This document shows, in pieces, positions 42,671 through 50,454 of a stretch of DNA of 64,000 nucleotides. The stretch comes from an uncultured Bacteroides sp. Lineage in GTDB: Bacteria; Bacteroidota; Bacteroidia; Bacteroidales; Bacteroidaceae. Made by a program: the position numbers and the translations under genes. Positions within the stretch are counted from its first letter, which is position 1. Each line of letters opens with the position of its first letter. The notes below the pieces were generated by a model. That model did no database searches. It was not told where the DNA came from and worked only from the letters and a program-made list of their open reading frames with translations. Location of the stretch: NCBI RefSeq assembly GCF_963678845.1, contig NZ_OY787468.1, positions 372,001 through 436,000 of the forward strand. The letters are read 5' to 3'.

Positions 42671-43282
42671 ATGGAAAAAAAAGTATTTTTCCTTTTAAAA
42701 GTTAAAACAAAAATAAAAGCAAGATGGATTGAGCATATAATAAAAACACAAATAGGAGTTAACCTGGCTATTGTAAATTATGATAAACGTGTAATCTTGA
42801 TTGAATTTGATGCAAAGTTAATAACAATTCAATATATGCGCATGCTTGTTCGTTCGTTGGGGTGCGACTTGGTTCTTGATGATAAAGAGATACGGAATAG
42901 ACAGAATCAACTTGGCAATTTCTTGGTTCTAAAGAAAAGGAAAACTATTTTTTTCTCTATTTTTCTTATTTCAATTTTAGGATTTATTTGCCCTTTCTAT
43001 AATTGGTTATTGTTTGTTGTTTCGATTTTGATGTTTGTTTTATATTTGTCTTTGTTTATTTATGTGTCGAATAAACATTTTGTTCGTTCATTTAGGCTTA
43101 TTGATCGTATTGGACTTCTGTTTTCCTTTTTGTTTATAGTTATTGGCGCGATAAGAATGTTTTATTTTAGTGACAGTAAAGTTGTATTTCTTTATTTCTT
43201 TATTTCAATTGTTATTATTCAATTGATATCTTTTTATCGATGGATAGAAGAAAAAAAAATAGCAGAAATAGATTTATTGTAA
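42671..43282 (+). CDS. Stand-alone N-terminal part of a P1B-type ATPase (HMA-like plus four TM helices)
   Basis: A 203-residue protein. Residues 5-68 have the heavy-metal-associated pattern (FFLLKVKTKIKARWIEHII, GVNLAIVNYDKRVILIEFD, LVRSLGCDLVLDD) but the CxxC metal site is replaced by lysines. Four hydrophobic segments follow (about 90-160 and 165-195) in the order and spacing of TM1-4 of copper P-type ATPases, ending RWIEEKKIAEID where a full ATPase has LLEEKAKG before the actuator domain. The actuator, phosphorylation (DKTGT) and nucleotide domains are all missing. The frame is clean and closes with a normal stop. It starts 18 bases before the OmpA gene stops being reached, so both share a transcript. 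Function unknown. Confidence 0.6.
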   Translation: MEKKVFFLLKVKTKIKARWIEHIIKTQIGVNLAIVNYDKRVILIEFDAKLITIQYMRMLVRSLGCDLVLDDKEIRNRQNQLGNFLVLKKRKTIFFSIFLISILGFICPFYNWLLFVVSILMFVLYLSLFIYVSNKHFVRSFRLIDRIGLLFSFLFIVIGAIRMFYFSDSKVVFLYFFISIVIIQLISFYRWIEEKKIAEIDLL

Positions 43283-43300
43283 TTTTTAAATTTAATCAGT

Positions 43301-44389
43301 ATGAAAAGAAAATTTTTCCTTTTAGTAGTTTCCTGTTTTTGTATAGCAGGCTTTGCTCAATCACAGGAAAAAGTCCTTAAGCAATATGGCTTTTGGGATA
43401 ATTGGTTCATACAGGGTCAGGCTGGAATTGGATATACAAATGGTGAACCTGATTTTGGTAAATTAATATCTCCTACAGCGGCCTTTTCGGTCGGAAAATA
43501 TTTTTCACCCCAGGTTGGTTCACGTATCCAAATCGGTGGATGGGAAGCCAAGGCTGGCTGGAAATGGCAAAATATTGATTATAAATGGAATTATGGTGCT
43601 GTTTATTGGGATGCATTATTTAATTTAAATAATATTTTTGGTTGCTATAAGGAAAACCGGCCATTTAATTTAGTTGGAATTATGGGTGTTGGTTATAATC
43701 ATGGTTTTAAAAATGACCCTTACGCATATAGGGCAACAGATAATGCGGTGGCTCGTTTAGGGTTGCAAGCTAATTTTCGTATGAATGAAGCTTGGGATTT
43801 TAATGTTGAAGTAAATGCTAATGCTGTAGATGATGCTTTTAATGCCAAATTGGGGTCGGTTACCGACTCTTATTTCAATGCTATGGTTGGCTTTACATAT
43901 AAATTTAAAAATAGAGGGTTCGAACTGGTAAAGCCTTATGATGAAGCGCTAGTCAATTCTTTAAACAATGAAATTAATCAGCAAAGAGAAACTATAGAAT
44001 CTTTAAAAGCTAATCCAAAGACCATTATTCAGAAAGAAACAGTAGTAGTAAAAGATACTGTATCGGTATTTAATACTCCGATTCTATTTAATATTGGGAA
44101 ATCTTCAATTGATGTGAATCAGCAGATTTATGTTTATAACGTGGCTCAGTATTTAAAAGAGAATCCCAATGTAAAGGTTAACATAACAGGCTATGCCGAT
44201 GCTAAAACTGGCTCAAAGGCATTTAACCAAGCAATTTCTTTAAAACGCGCAAAGGCTGTAGCTGCTGAGTTAACTAATAAGTATAATATTTCTTCCGATC
44301 GTATGAAAGTTGTGGAAGGAAAGGGTGACGCAGTTCAGCCGTATCCTACAAACAACTGGAATCGAGTGGTTATATGTGTTGCAGATTGA
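43301..44389 (+). CDS. OmpA-family outer-membrane protein
   Basis: A 362-residue protein: signal peptide 1-19 (ending GFAQ), an N-terminal beta-barrel rich in aromatic strands (GQAGIGYTNGEPDFG, WKWQNIDYKWNYGAVYW) to about residue 215, a short coiled linker (EINQQRETIESLKAN), and a C-terminal peptidoglycan-binding OmpA domain (VFNTPILFNIGKSSID, NVKVNITGYADAKTG, LKRAKAVAAELTNKY, NWNRVVICV). The domain residues that bind diaminopimelate (Asp in YADA and Arg in KRAK) are present. It anchors the outer membrane to the wall. It begins 18 bases after the HMA-like gene. Confidence 0.93.
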   Translation: MKRKFFLLVVSCFCIAGFAQSQEKVLKQYGFWDNWFIQGQAGIGYTNGEPDFGKLISPTAAFSVGKYFSPQVGSRIQIGGWEAKAGWKWQNIDYKWNYGAVYWDALFNLNNIFGCYKENRPFNLVGIMGVGYNHGFKNDPYAYRATDNAVARLGLQANFRMNEAWDFNVEVNANAVDDAFNAKLGSVTDSYFNAMVGFTYKFKNRGFELVKPYDEALVNSLNNEINQQRETIESLKANPKTIIQKETVVVKDTVSVFNTPILFNIGKSSIDVNQQIYVYNVAQYLKENPNVKVNITGYADAKTGSKAFNQAISLKRAKAVAAELTNKYNISSDRMKVVEGKGDAVQPYPTNNWNRVVICVAD

Positions 44390-44433
44390 AATTTATAGTT
44401 AGGAGAGATCAGGCGTGATCTAAAAATGGTAAA

Positions 44434-44499
44434 GAAACTTATGCGAATAAGTTTCAAAAAGGGTATTTGGGTTTAGCAATAGCTTTCCAAATACCCTTT
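44434..44499 (+). terminator. Tandem hairpin terminator after the ompA-type gene
   Basis: A 9-bp hairpin (GAAACTTAT, 44434-44442, with 44447-44455; loop GCGA) is followed by a 13-bp hairpin (AAAGGGTATTTGG, 44458-44470, with 44487-44499) and then CTTTTTTTG. Confidence 0.85.
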
Positions 44500-44532
44500 C
44501 TTTTTTTGAGATTTACTAAATGTCTTTTTCTT

Positions 44533-44563
44533 TTTGGAAAAGTCTAAAAATAGTATACTTTTG
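44533..44563 (+). promoter_or_regulatory. Two-box promoter of the AlkD-like gene
   Basis: TTTG (44533-44536), 19 bases, TACTTTTG (44556-44563). It is a consensus match in both boxes and spacing. The ATG is 8 bases after the -7 box, so the mRNA would have a leader of only about 5 bases. Confidence 0.8.
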
Positions 44564-44571
44564 TCCTTGTT

Positions 44572-45270
44572 ATGAAAGCAAAAGAAATACAAGCAGAGTT
44601 AGAAAAATATATTGATTTACAGAAACGAGAGTTTCTTCCATATTTCTTTAAAACAGGAAAAGGGCAGTATGGCGAAGGAGACCTGTTCCTGGGAATTGTT
44701 GTACCCAATATTCGTCTTGTAGCAAAGAAATTTAGAGGTGCGCCATTCGATGAAATCGCAATATTATTGGATTCAGAGTATCATGAATGCCGTATGTGTG
44801 CTCTCTTGATGCTGGTGGAACGCTTTAAGAAAAGCAATGATGAAGAGAGGGGTCGGATTTATCATTTCTATTTATCAAAGGCAAAAAGAGTGAACAATTG
44901 GGATTTAGTAGATCTTAGTGCACCCTATATTGTGGGCGAATATCTTAAATGCCGATCACGTGAGGATCTTTATAAGCTTGCATATAGTTCCATCCTTTGG
45001 GAGCAAAGGATAGCAGTTGTTGCGACTGCCACATTGATAAGAAATAACGATTTCATCGATGTTATTAAACTTTCAGAACAGCTTCTTCATCATCCACACG
45101 ATTTAATGCATAAAGCAATAGGCTGGATGCTTCGTGAGATGGGTAAGCGAGATAAGGATCTTCTTGTGCAATTTTTGGATAAGTACAATACCGAAATGCC
45201 ACGAACCATGTTGCGATATTCAATCGAAAAACTGACAGACGAGGAAAGAAAGCATTTTATGAAAAGGTAA
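44572..45270 (+). CDS. AlkD-like DNA alkylation repair (HEAT-repeat) glycosylase
   Basis: A 232-residue protein made of helical HEAT-like repeats, of the family that removes positively charged alkylated bases (N3- and N7-alkylpurines) without flipping them. The start is typical (LEKYIDLQKREFLPYFFKTGKGQYGEGDLFLGI). The active-site strip WDLVDLSAP holds the Trp and Asp that contact and hydrolyse the lesion, with Trp in GWMLREMGK and MLRYSIEKL at the end. It is a single gene with a strong two-box promoter very close to the start codon. Confidence 0.92.
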   Translation: MKAKEIQAELEKYIDLQKREFLPYFFKTGKGQYGEGDLFLGIVVPNIRLVAKKFRGAPFDEIAILLDSEYHECRMCALLMLVERFKKSNDEERGRIYHFYLSKAKRVNNWDLVDLSAPYIVGEYLKCRSREDLYKLAYSSILWEQRIAVVATATLIRNNDFIDVIKLSEQLLHHPHDLMHKAIGWMLREMGKRDKDLLVQFLDKYNTEMPRTMLRYSIEKLTDEERKHFMKR

Positions 45271-45293
45271 TTTATTTATTAATTTTTGTTTCC

Positions 45294-45328
45294 TTTGGAT
45301 GATATATCTTTTATCTTTCATACCTTTG
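45294..45328 (+). promoter_or_regulatory. Promoter of ruvB
   Basis: TACCTTTG (45321-45328) fits TAnnTTTG, 19 bases before the ATG. TTTG at 45294-45297 lies 23 bases upstream, a little beyond the usual spacing. Confidence 0.5.
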
Positions 45329-45347
45329 CCCTTTATTAACGTGAAGT

Positions 45348-46376
45348 ATGGAAGAGAATTTTAATATACGAGAAAATCAGCTTACTAGCAAAGAGAGGGA
45401 TTACGAGAACGCATTGCGTCCGTTAGACTTTGATAGTTTTAGTGGGCAAGATAAAGTTGTAGAGAATCTTCGTATATTTGTAAAAGCTGCTCGTTTAAGG
45501 GCAGAAGCTCTGGATCATGTGTTGCTTCACGGACCTCCCGGTTTGGGTAAAACAACTCTTTCCAACATTATTGCCAATGAACTTGGAGTGGGATTTAAAG
45601 TTACGTCTGGTCCGGTTCTTGATAAACCTGGTGATTTGGCGGGTGTTTTGACTAGTCTGGAGCCAAATGATGTCCTTTTCATCGATGAAATTCATAGATT
45701 GTCTCCTGTTGTGGAAGAGTATCTTTACTCTGCGATGGAAGATTACCGCATTGATATTATGATTGACAAGGGACCTTCGGCACGAAGTATTCAGATTGAC
45801 TTAAGTCCTTTCACTTTAGTTGGCGCAACGACTCGTAGCGGACTTCTGACTGCACCTTTACGTGCTCGTTTTGGAATCAACCTTCATTTAGAATATTACG
45901 ATGATGATGTATTGAGTGGCATTATTAAACGATCTGCAAAGATACTTGATGTTCCTTGTTCTTTACAGGCTGCTGGTGAAATAGCTTCCCGAAGTCGTGG
46001 AACTCCTCGTATAGCCAATGCATTATTGCGTAGGGTAAGAGATTTTGCACAAGTAAAAGGCTCTGGAAGCATTGATACGGAAATAGCAAATTATTCCCTT
46101 GAAGCTTTGAATATTGATAAGTATGGGCTCGATGAAATCGATAATAAAATACTTTGCACCATTATTGATAAGTTTAAAGGCGGTCCTGTGGGAATAACAA
46201 CAATAGCCACGGCATTGGGTGAAGATCCGGGAACAATAGAGGAGGTCTATGAGCCATTCCTGATAAAAGAAGGATTTTTAAAGAGAACTCCCCGCGGAAG
46301 AGAAGTTACAGAGCTCGCTTATAAACACTTGGGTAGAAGCATCTATAATAGTCAGCAGACCCTTTTTAAAGATTAA
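45348..46376 (+). CDS. ruvB: Holliday junction branch-migration ATPase RuvB
   Basis: A 342-residue AAA+ motor that, with RuvA, moves Holliday junctions. Walker A is GPPGLGKTT near 61, Walker B FIDEIHRL, sensor 1 GATTRSGLL, arginine finger LRARFG, and the winged-helix domain ends with FLKRTPRGREVT. Full length. ruvA and ruvC are not next to it, as is usual in Bacteroides. It has its own promoter and is followed by the flippase gene. Confidence 0.98.
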   Translation: MEENFNIRENQLTSKERDYENALRPLDFDSFSGQDKVVENLRIFVKAARLRAEALDHVLLHGPPGLGKTTLSNIIANELGVGFKVTSGPVLDKPGDLAGVLTSLEPNDVLFIDEIHRLSPVVEEYLYSAMEDYRIDIMIDKGPSARSIQIDLSPFTLVGATTRSGLLTAPLRARFGINLHLEYYDDDVLSGIIKRSAKILDVPCSLQAAGEIASRSRGTPRIANALLRRVRDFAQVKGSGSIDTEIANYSLEALNIDKYGLDEIDNKILCTIIDKFKGGPVGITTIATALGEDPGTIEEVYEPFLIKEGFLKRTPRGREVTELAYKHLGRSIYNSQQTLFKD

Positions 46377-46457
46377 GAATCTCTTTGGATAAAGTCTCAT
46401 GGATTCTTAGTTCTAGAATGAACGAAACAGATAAAATATAAACAATCGAATAAGAAT

Positions 46458-47951
46458 ATGGCCGGATTAAAATCATTGGCAAAGGATACTGCAATTTATG
46501 GTATGAGCAGTATTATAGGTAGTTTCCTGAATTATTTATTGGTACCGCTTTATACGGCAAAGCTATCTGCTGCCTCCGGAGGATATGGAGTAATAACGAA
46601 CATGTATTCCATTACAGCCCTTCTTCTTGTATTGCTAACTTATGGAATGGAAACTGGGTTTTTTCGTTTTGTTAATAAGCATGATGAGAACTCATCGGTT
46701 GTTTATTCCACAACGTTGATTTCAGTAGGAGCCAGCTCTTTGCTTTTTATCTTGTTCTGTTTCCTTTTTTTGCATCCGATAGCCAATCTGCTTGGATACT
46801 CAAATAATTCTAGTTTTATAGGCATGATGGCTATTGTGGTGGCATTAGATGCGTTTGAATGTATTCCTTTTGCTCACTTACGCTACAAGAAACGGCCTAT
46901 TAAGTTTGCTACTATTAAATTCCTGTTTATAATTCCAAATATCTTGCTTAATATTTTCTTTTTTGTTTGTTGTCCCTGGTTGTTAGTTCATTTCCCAGCT
47001 TCTGTATCCTGGTTTTATGATCCAAGTTTTGGGGTTGGTTATGCTTTCCTGGCCAATTTGATTTGCACTTCAATACAATTTTTGGCCCTTATCAGTGAGT
47101 TAACAGGATTTAAATATGTATTTGATAAGGCTTTGTGGAAGAAAATGCTGGCTTATTCTTTTCCAATTTTGATTTTAGGAATAGCAGGGATACTTAATTT
47201 AGTAGTAGATAAGATTATATTCCCATTTCTTTTTACAAATCATACAGAAGCCCGTGTACAGCTTGGAATATATGGAGCTGCAAGCAAAGTAGCAATGGTG
47301 ATGACCATGTTTACCCAAGCTTTCCGTTATGCTTATGAACCTTTTGTTTTTGGAAAAAATAAGGAAGAGGGTAGCAAGAAACTTTATGCGGATGCGATGA
47401 AATACTTTATTATTTTCTCGTTGATTGCTTTCCTTGGAGTTATGCTTTACCTTGATTTATTCCGCTATATTATTGCAGAAAGCTACTGGAGTGGATTAGG
47501 TGTAGTTTCAATAGTGATGATTGCAGCGATGCTTAATGGCATTTATTTCAATCTATCTTTCTGGTATAAATTAATTGATAAGACAATATGGGGAGCTTAT
47601 TTCTCTGGGATTGGTTGTTTCTTAATTATCATTTTGAATGTTATTCTGGTGCCTGTTTATGGTTATATGGCCTGTGCATGGTCAAGCCTTATTGGGTATA
47701 CAACTATTACCACTATTTCATATTTTGTTGGTCAAAAGAAATATCCAATTGATTATGACATGAAAACTATTGGAAAATATGTATTGCTTACTGCTATTAT
47801 TTTTGGCATTAATCAATTTGTAAAAATTGACAATCTTTTCTTGCGTTTATTTTTTAAAACCATTTTATTCTCTATCTTTATTGCGTATATAATAAAGAAA
47901 GACTTTCCGTTGAAAGAGATACCCATTATTAATCGTTTTATTAAGAAATAG
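46458..47951 (+). CDS. Polysaccharide/lipid flippase (MATE/Wzx-like)
   Basis: A 497-residue membrane protein with about 12-14 hydrophobic helices of the MVF/polysaccharide exporter superfamily. The start, SLAKDTAIYGMSSIIGSFLNYLLVPLYT, is typical of flippases that move lipid-linked glycans across the inner membrane. The middle has GIYGAASKVAMVMTMFTQAFRYAYEPF and the helix-8 pair, and the C-terminal part is unbroken. No glycosyltransferase cluster is near, so the substrate is unknown; Wzx for capsule or O-antigen and a peptidoglycan-type flippase are both possible. It lies 81 bases after ruvB. Confidence 0.88.
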   Translation: MAGLKSLAKDTAIYGMSSIIGSFLNYLLVPLYTAKLSAASGGYGVITNMYSITALLLVLLTYGMETGFFRFVNKHDENSSVVYSTTLISVGASSLLFILFCFLFLHPIANLLGYSNNSSFIGMMAIVVALDAFECIPFAHLRYKKRPIKFATIKFLFIIPNILLNIFFFVCCPWLLVHFPASVSWFYDPSFGVGYAFLANLICTSIQFLALISELTGFKYVFDKALWKKMLAYSFPILILGIAGILNLVVDKIIFPFLFTNHTEARVQLGIYGAASKVAMVMTMFTQAFRYAYEPFVFGKNKEEGSKKLYADAMKYFIIFSLIAFLGVMLYLDLFRYIIAESYWSGLGVVSIVMIAAMLNGIYFNLSFWYKLIDKTIWGAYFSGIGCFLIIILNVILVPVYGYMACAWSSLIGYTTITTISYFVGQKKYPIDYDMKTIGKYVLLTAIIFGINQFVKIDNLFLRLFFKTILFSIFIAYIIKKDFPLKEIPIINRFIKK

Positions 47952-48036
47952 TTATAGACTTTATCTTCACATAGGTTTTGGGTATCAATTTCTTAGGTCT
48001 GTTAAATGGAAAAGATTCTAAAGAATAGACATACTT

Positions 48037-50169
48037 ATGAAAAAGAACCTTCTAGCCTTTGTACTTTTTCTCCTTTCCTGCACTTCTTATGCAGATGAAG
48101 GAATGTGGATGCTTAGTCATTTAGACAAGAAAATAGCTCTTTTAATGCACCAACTAGGTCTGGAAATGCCTGCCGACAAGTTGTTTAGTGATCAGCATCC
48201 TTCTCTAAAGGATGCTATTATTAGTTTTGGGGGCTATTGCTCCGGAGTTGTTGTTTCAGATGACGGATTAGTTTTCACTAATCATCATTGTGGTTTCGAT
48301 GCCATACAAAGCCACAGCTCAGTAGTTCACGACTATTTGAAAGATGGATTTGTTGCAAATAAAAGAGAAGATGAACTTTCCAATCCCGAGTTATTTGTTA
48401 GTTTCCTGGTACGTCAGGAAGATGTAACCTCAAGAATCCTGAAGGATATAACTCCTGGAATGAATGAGATGAAACGAGGATATATTATAGATTCTCTTCG
48501 TTATGCCATTGAGAATGAAGTTAAGGAAAAGGATTCTTTATTGAGAGGTGAGGTCAATACATATTATGGTGGCAATGAATTTTATCTTTCCGTTTATAAA
48601 GATTATAAAGACGTGCGTTTGGTCTTTGCACCGCCTTCTTCTGTAGGTAAATTTGGTGGTGATACTGATAACTGGGTGTGGCCCCGACATACAGGAGACT
48701 TCTCTGTTTTTCGGATTTACGCCGACAAAAATAACCAACCGGCTGCTTATTCCCCAAAAAATTGCCCATTTCATCCACTTTATGTACCTTCTGTTTCTCT
48801 TAAAGGATATCAGAAAGGCTCTTATTGCATGACTTTGGGTTATCCTGGTTCAACAGATCGTTACTTATCTTCTTTTGGCATTGAAGATCAAATGCATTCA
48901 CAGAATCAATCTATGATTGATGTTCGCGGAGTGAAGCAGGCTATCTGGAAAAGAGCGATGGAATCGAGTGATTCTATTCGAATAATGTATTCCTCTAAAT
49001 ATGCGGTAAGTTCTAATTACTGGAAATTTAGTATTGGAGTAAATAAAGCTATAGGTGAGTTAAAGGTGCTGGAAAAAAGAAGAGCTCTGGAGTTGGATAT
49101 GACTAAGTACATTGAAGCAAGTAGTGATCGCAAAAAGAAATATGGCCAATTGATCGACTCTCTGAGACTTAACTATCAAAAGTTAGGTGCTGCATCCCGT
49201 GCAATGGCTTATCTTTCTGAGAGCTTTGCAAATGCTTCGGATGTGCTTTCATTGTCTTTGCGGGCTGTAAACACAGACTTTTCCAGTGATTTTGTTGCCG
49301 GACAAGCATATAAAGAAACTTTAGCACGGGAATATGCGAATATTAACCTTTCCATCGACAAGGAAGTAATGGTTGCAATGCTGAAGCAATGCAGTGAGAA
49401 ATTAGATACAGCTTATCTGCCCGGTGCTTACAAGCTCATCAATGAGAAGTATAAAGGCAATTTCAAGGCTTATGCTGACTATTTATATGCCAATTCAGAG
49501 ATGACTACCCCAAAAGGATTAGAACGCATTTGCAGGAAGGATACAACGTTCAATATGTTTAATGACCCTGCAATTTCTTTTGCAGTGGATGTAATTGCCA
49601 AATTTGTAGACTTATCTCAGGAAACTGCTGACGTGAATAATGCTATTTCGCGCGATGAGAGGCTGTATAATGAGCTGCTCCGTGAGATGTATGAAGATAA
49701 GAATTTCTATCCTGATGCGAACGCTACAATGCGCCTGAGCTTTGGTATTGTTGAACCATATTCTGCTAGTAATTCTTCCAGCTCGGGTTTTTATACTACT
49801 ACTGAAGGTATATTCGAGAAAGTAAAAAAATATAAGGGCGATGAGGATTTCTGGGTACAGCCAGCTTTGCTGGATTTGCTTTCGAAAAAGGATTTTGGGA
49901 AATATGCCGATGAAAAGGGTAAAATGAATGTCTGCTTTATTTCTAATAACGATATAACGGGAGGCAATTCCGGCAGTGCCATGTTTAATGGTAAAGGAGA
50001 ACTTATCGGACTTGCTTTTGATGGTAACTGGGAGGGAATGAGTAGTAATCTGTCGTATGAAGAATCGTTGCAACGCTGTATAGGTGTAGATATTCGTTAT
50101 GTGCTGTTTATGATTGATAAATACGGCAAAGCCCCTCATCTTATCAAAGAACTCAAGCTAAAGGAATAA
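48037..50169 (+). CDS. S46-family dipeptidyl peptidase (DPP7-like)
   Basis: A 710-residue secreted serine peptidase that releases dipeptides from the N-terminus of peptides in the periplasm. The signal peptide is 1-20. The catalytic triad is His84 (TNHHCGF), Asp221 (PRHTGDFSVF) and Ser645 (GGNSGSAMF). The residue 18 after the Ser, which sets P1 choice, is Gly663 (AFDGNWE), as in DPP7-type enzymes that take hydrophobic P1; DPP11 has Arg here and takes acidic P1. The N-terminal Asn-binding subsites (NWVW) are present. It is a single gene followed by cluster H and a terminator. Confidence 0.93.
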   Translation: MKKNLLAFVLFLLSCTSYADEGMWMLSHLDKKIALLMHQLGLEMPADKLFSDQHPSLKDAIISFGGYCSGVVVSDDGLVFTNHHCGFDAIQSHSSVVHDYLKDGFVANKREDELSNPELFVSFLVRQEDVTSRILKDITPGMNEMKRGYIIDSLRYAIENEVKEKDSLLRGEVNTYYGGNEFYLSVYKDYKDVRLVFAPPSSVGKFGGDTDNWVWPRHTGDFSVFRIYADKNNQPAAYSPKNCPFHPLYVPSVSLKGYQKGSYCMTLGYPGSTDRYLSSFGIEDQMHSQNQSMIDVRGVKQAIWKRAMESSDSIRIMYSSKYAVSSNYWKFSIGVNKAIGELKVLEKRRALELDMTKYIEASSDRKKKYGQLIDSLRLNYQKLGAASRAMAYLSESFANASDVLSLSLRAVNTDFSSDFVAGQAYKETLAREYANINLSIDKEVMVAMLKQCSEKLDTAYLPGAYKLINEKYKGNFKAYADYLYANSEMTTPKGLERICRKDTTFNMFNDPAISFAVDVIAKFVDLSQETADVNNAISRDERLYNELLREMYEDKNFYPDANATMRLSFGIVEPYSASNSSSSGFYTTTEGIFEKVKKYKGDEDFWVQPALLDLLSKKDFGKYADEKGKMNVCFISNNDITGGNSGSAMFNGKGELIGLAFDGNWEGMSSNLSYEESLQRCIGVDIRYVLFMIDKYGKAPHLIKELKLKE

Positions 50170-50252
50170 TTGTTTTTCTCGCTTTTTAATGTATTCTATC
50201 TCATTTAATAACCGTAGTTAAGCAAATGCGCCTTTAAGTATTGTTATTTAAA

Positions 50253-50327
50253 TCTAGGCTTTATATATATTAGGTCTACGTCTTTTACAAGTAAAAACTA
50301 GTCTTTTTATTATTAAGCTGTAGACTA
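50253..50327. repeat. Intergenic repeat cluster H (TCTACGTCTTT)
   Basis: Related units TCTAGGCTTTA (50253), TCTACGTCTTT (50275) and ACTAGTCTTTTT (50297) start exactly 22 bases apart, with an inverted copy AAGCTGTAGACTA at 50315. The TCTAC/GTAGAC core is shared with cluster F at 29.4 kb. It lies between the S46 peptidase stop and the terminator. Confidence 0.75.
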
Positions 50328-50334
50328 TAATAAG

Positions 50335-50374
50335 AAAACTCCCTGAATAATTACTTTATTATTCAGGGAGTTTT
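50335..50374. terminator. Bidirectional terminator between the S46 peptidase and DEAD-box genes
   Basis: A perfect 17-bp stem: 50335-50351 (core CTCCCTGAATAAT) with 50358-50374 around a 6-base loop. A-rich and T-rich arm ends give U-tracts on both strands. Confidence 0.85.
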
Positions 50375-50423
50375 GGTTTAGCATATTAGATTGAGCGAAC
50401 TAATCTGGTCTATACTAAAAAAA

Positions 50424-50448
50424 TAAGGCAGCCTGAAAAGCTGCCTTA
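50424..50448 (-). terminator. Terminator of the DEAD-box helicase gene
   Basis: TAAGGCAGC pairs with GCTGCCTTA around a 7-base loop. On the minus strand it is followed by TTTTTTT. It begins 7 bases after the stop. Confidence 0.88.
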
Positions 50449-50454
50449 AAGTAT

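Noticed and set aside
46374..46409. Hairpin after ruvB (TAAGAATC with GATTCTTA) as terminator
   Set aside because: The stem is only 8 bp with a 20-base loop, no T-run follows, and the flippase gene begins 50 bases later on the same strand.
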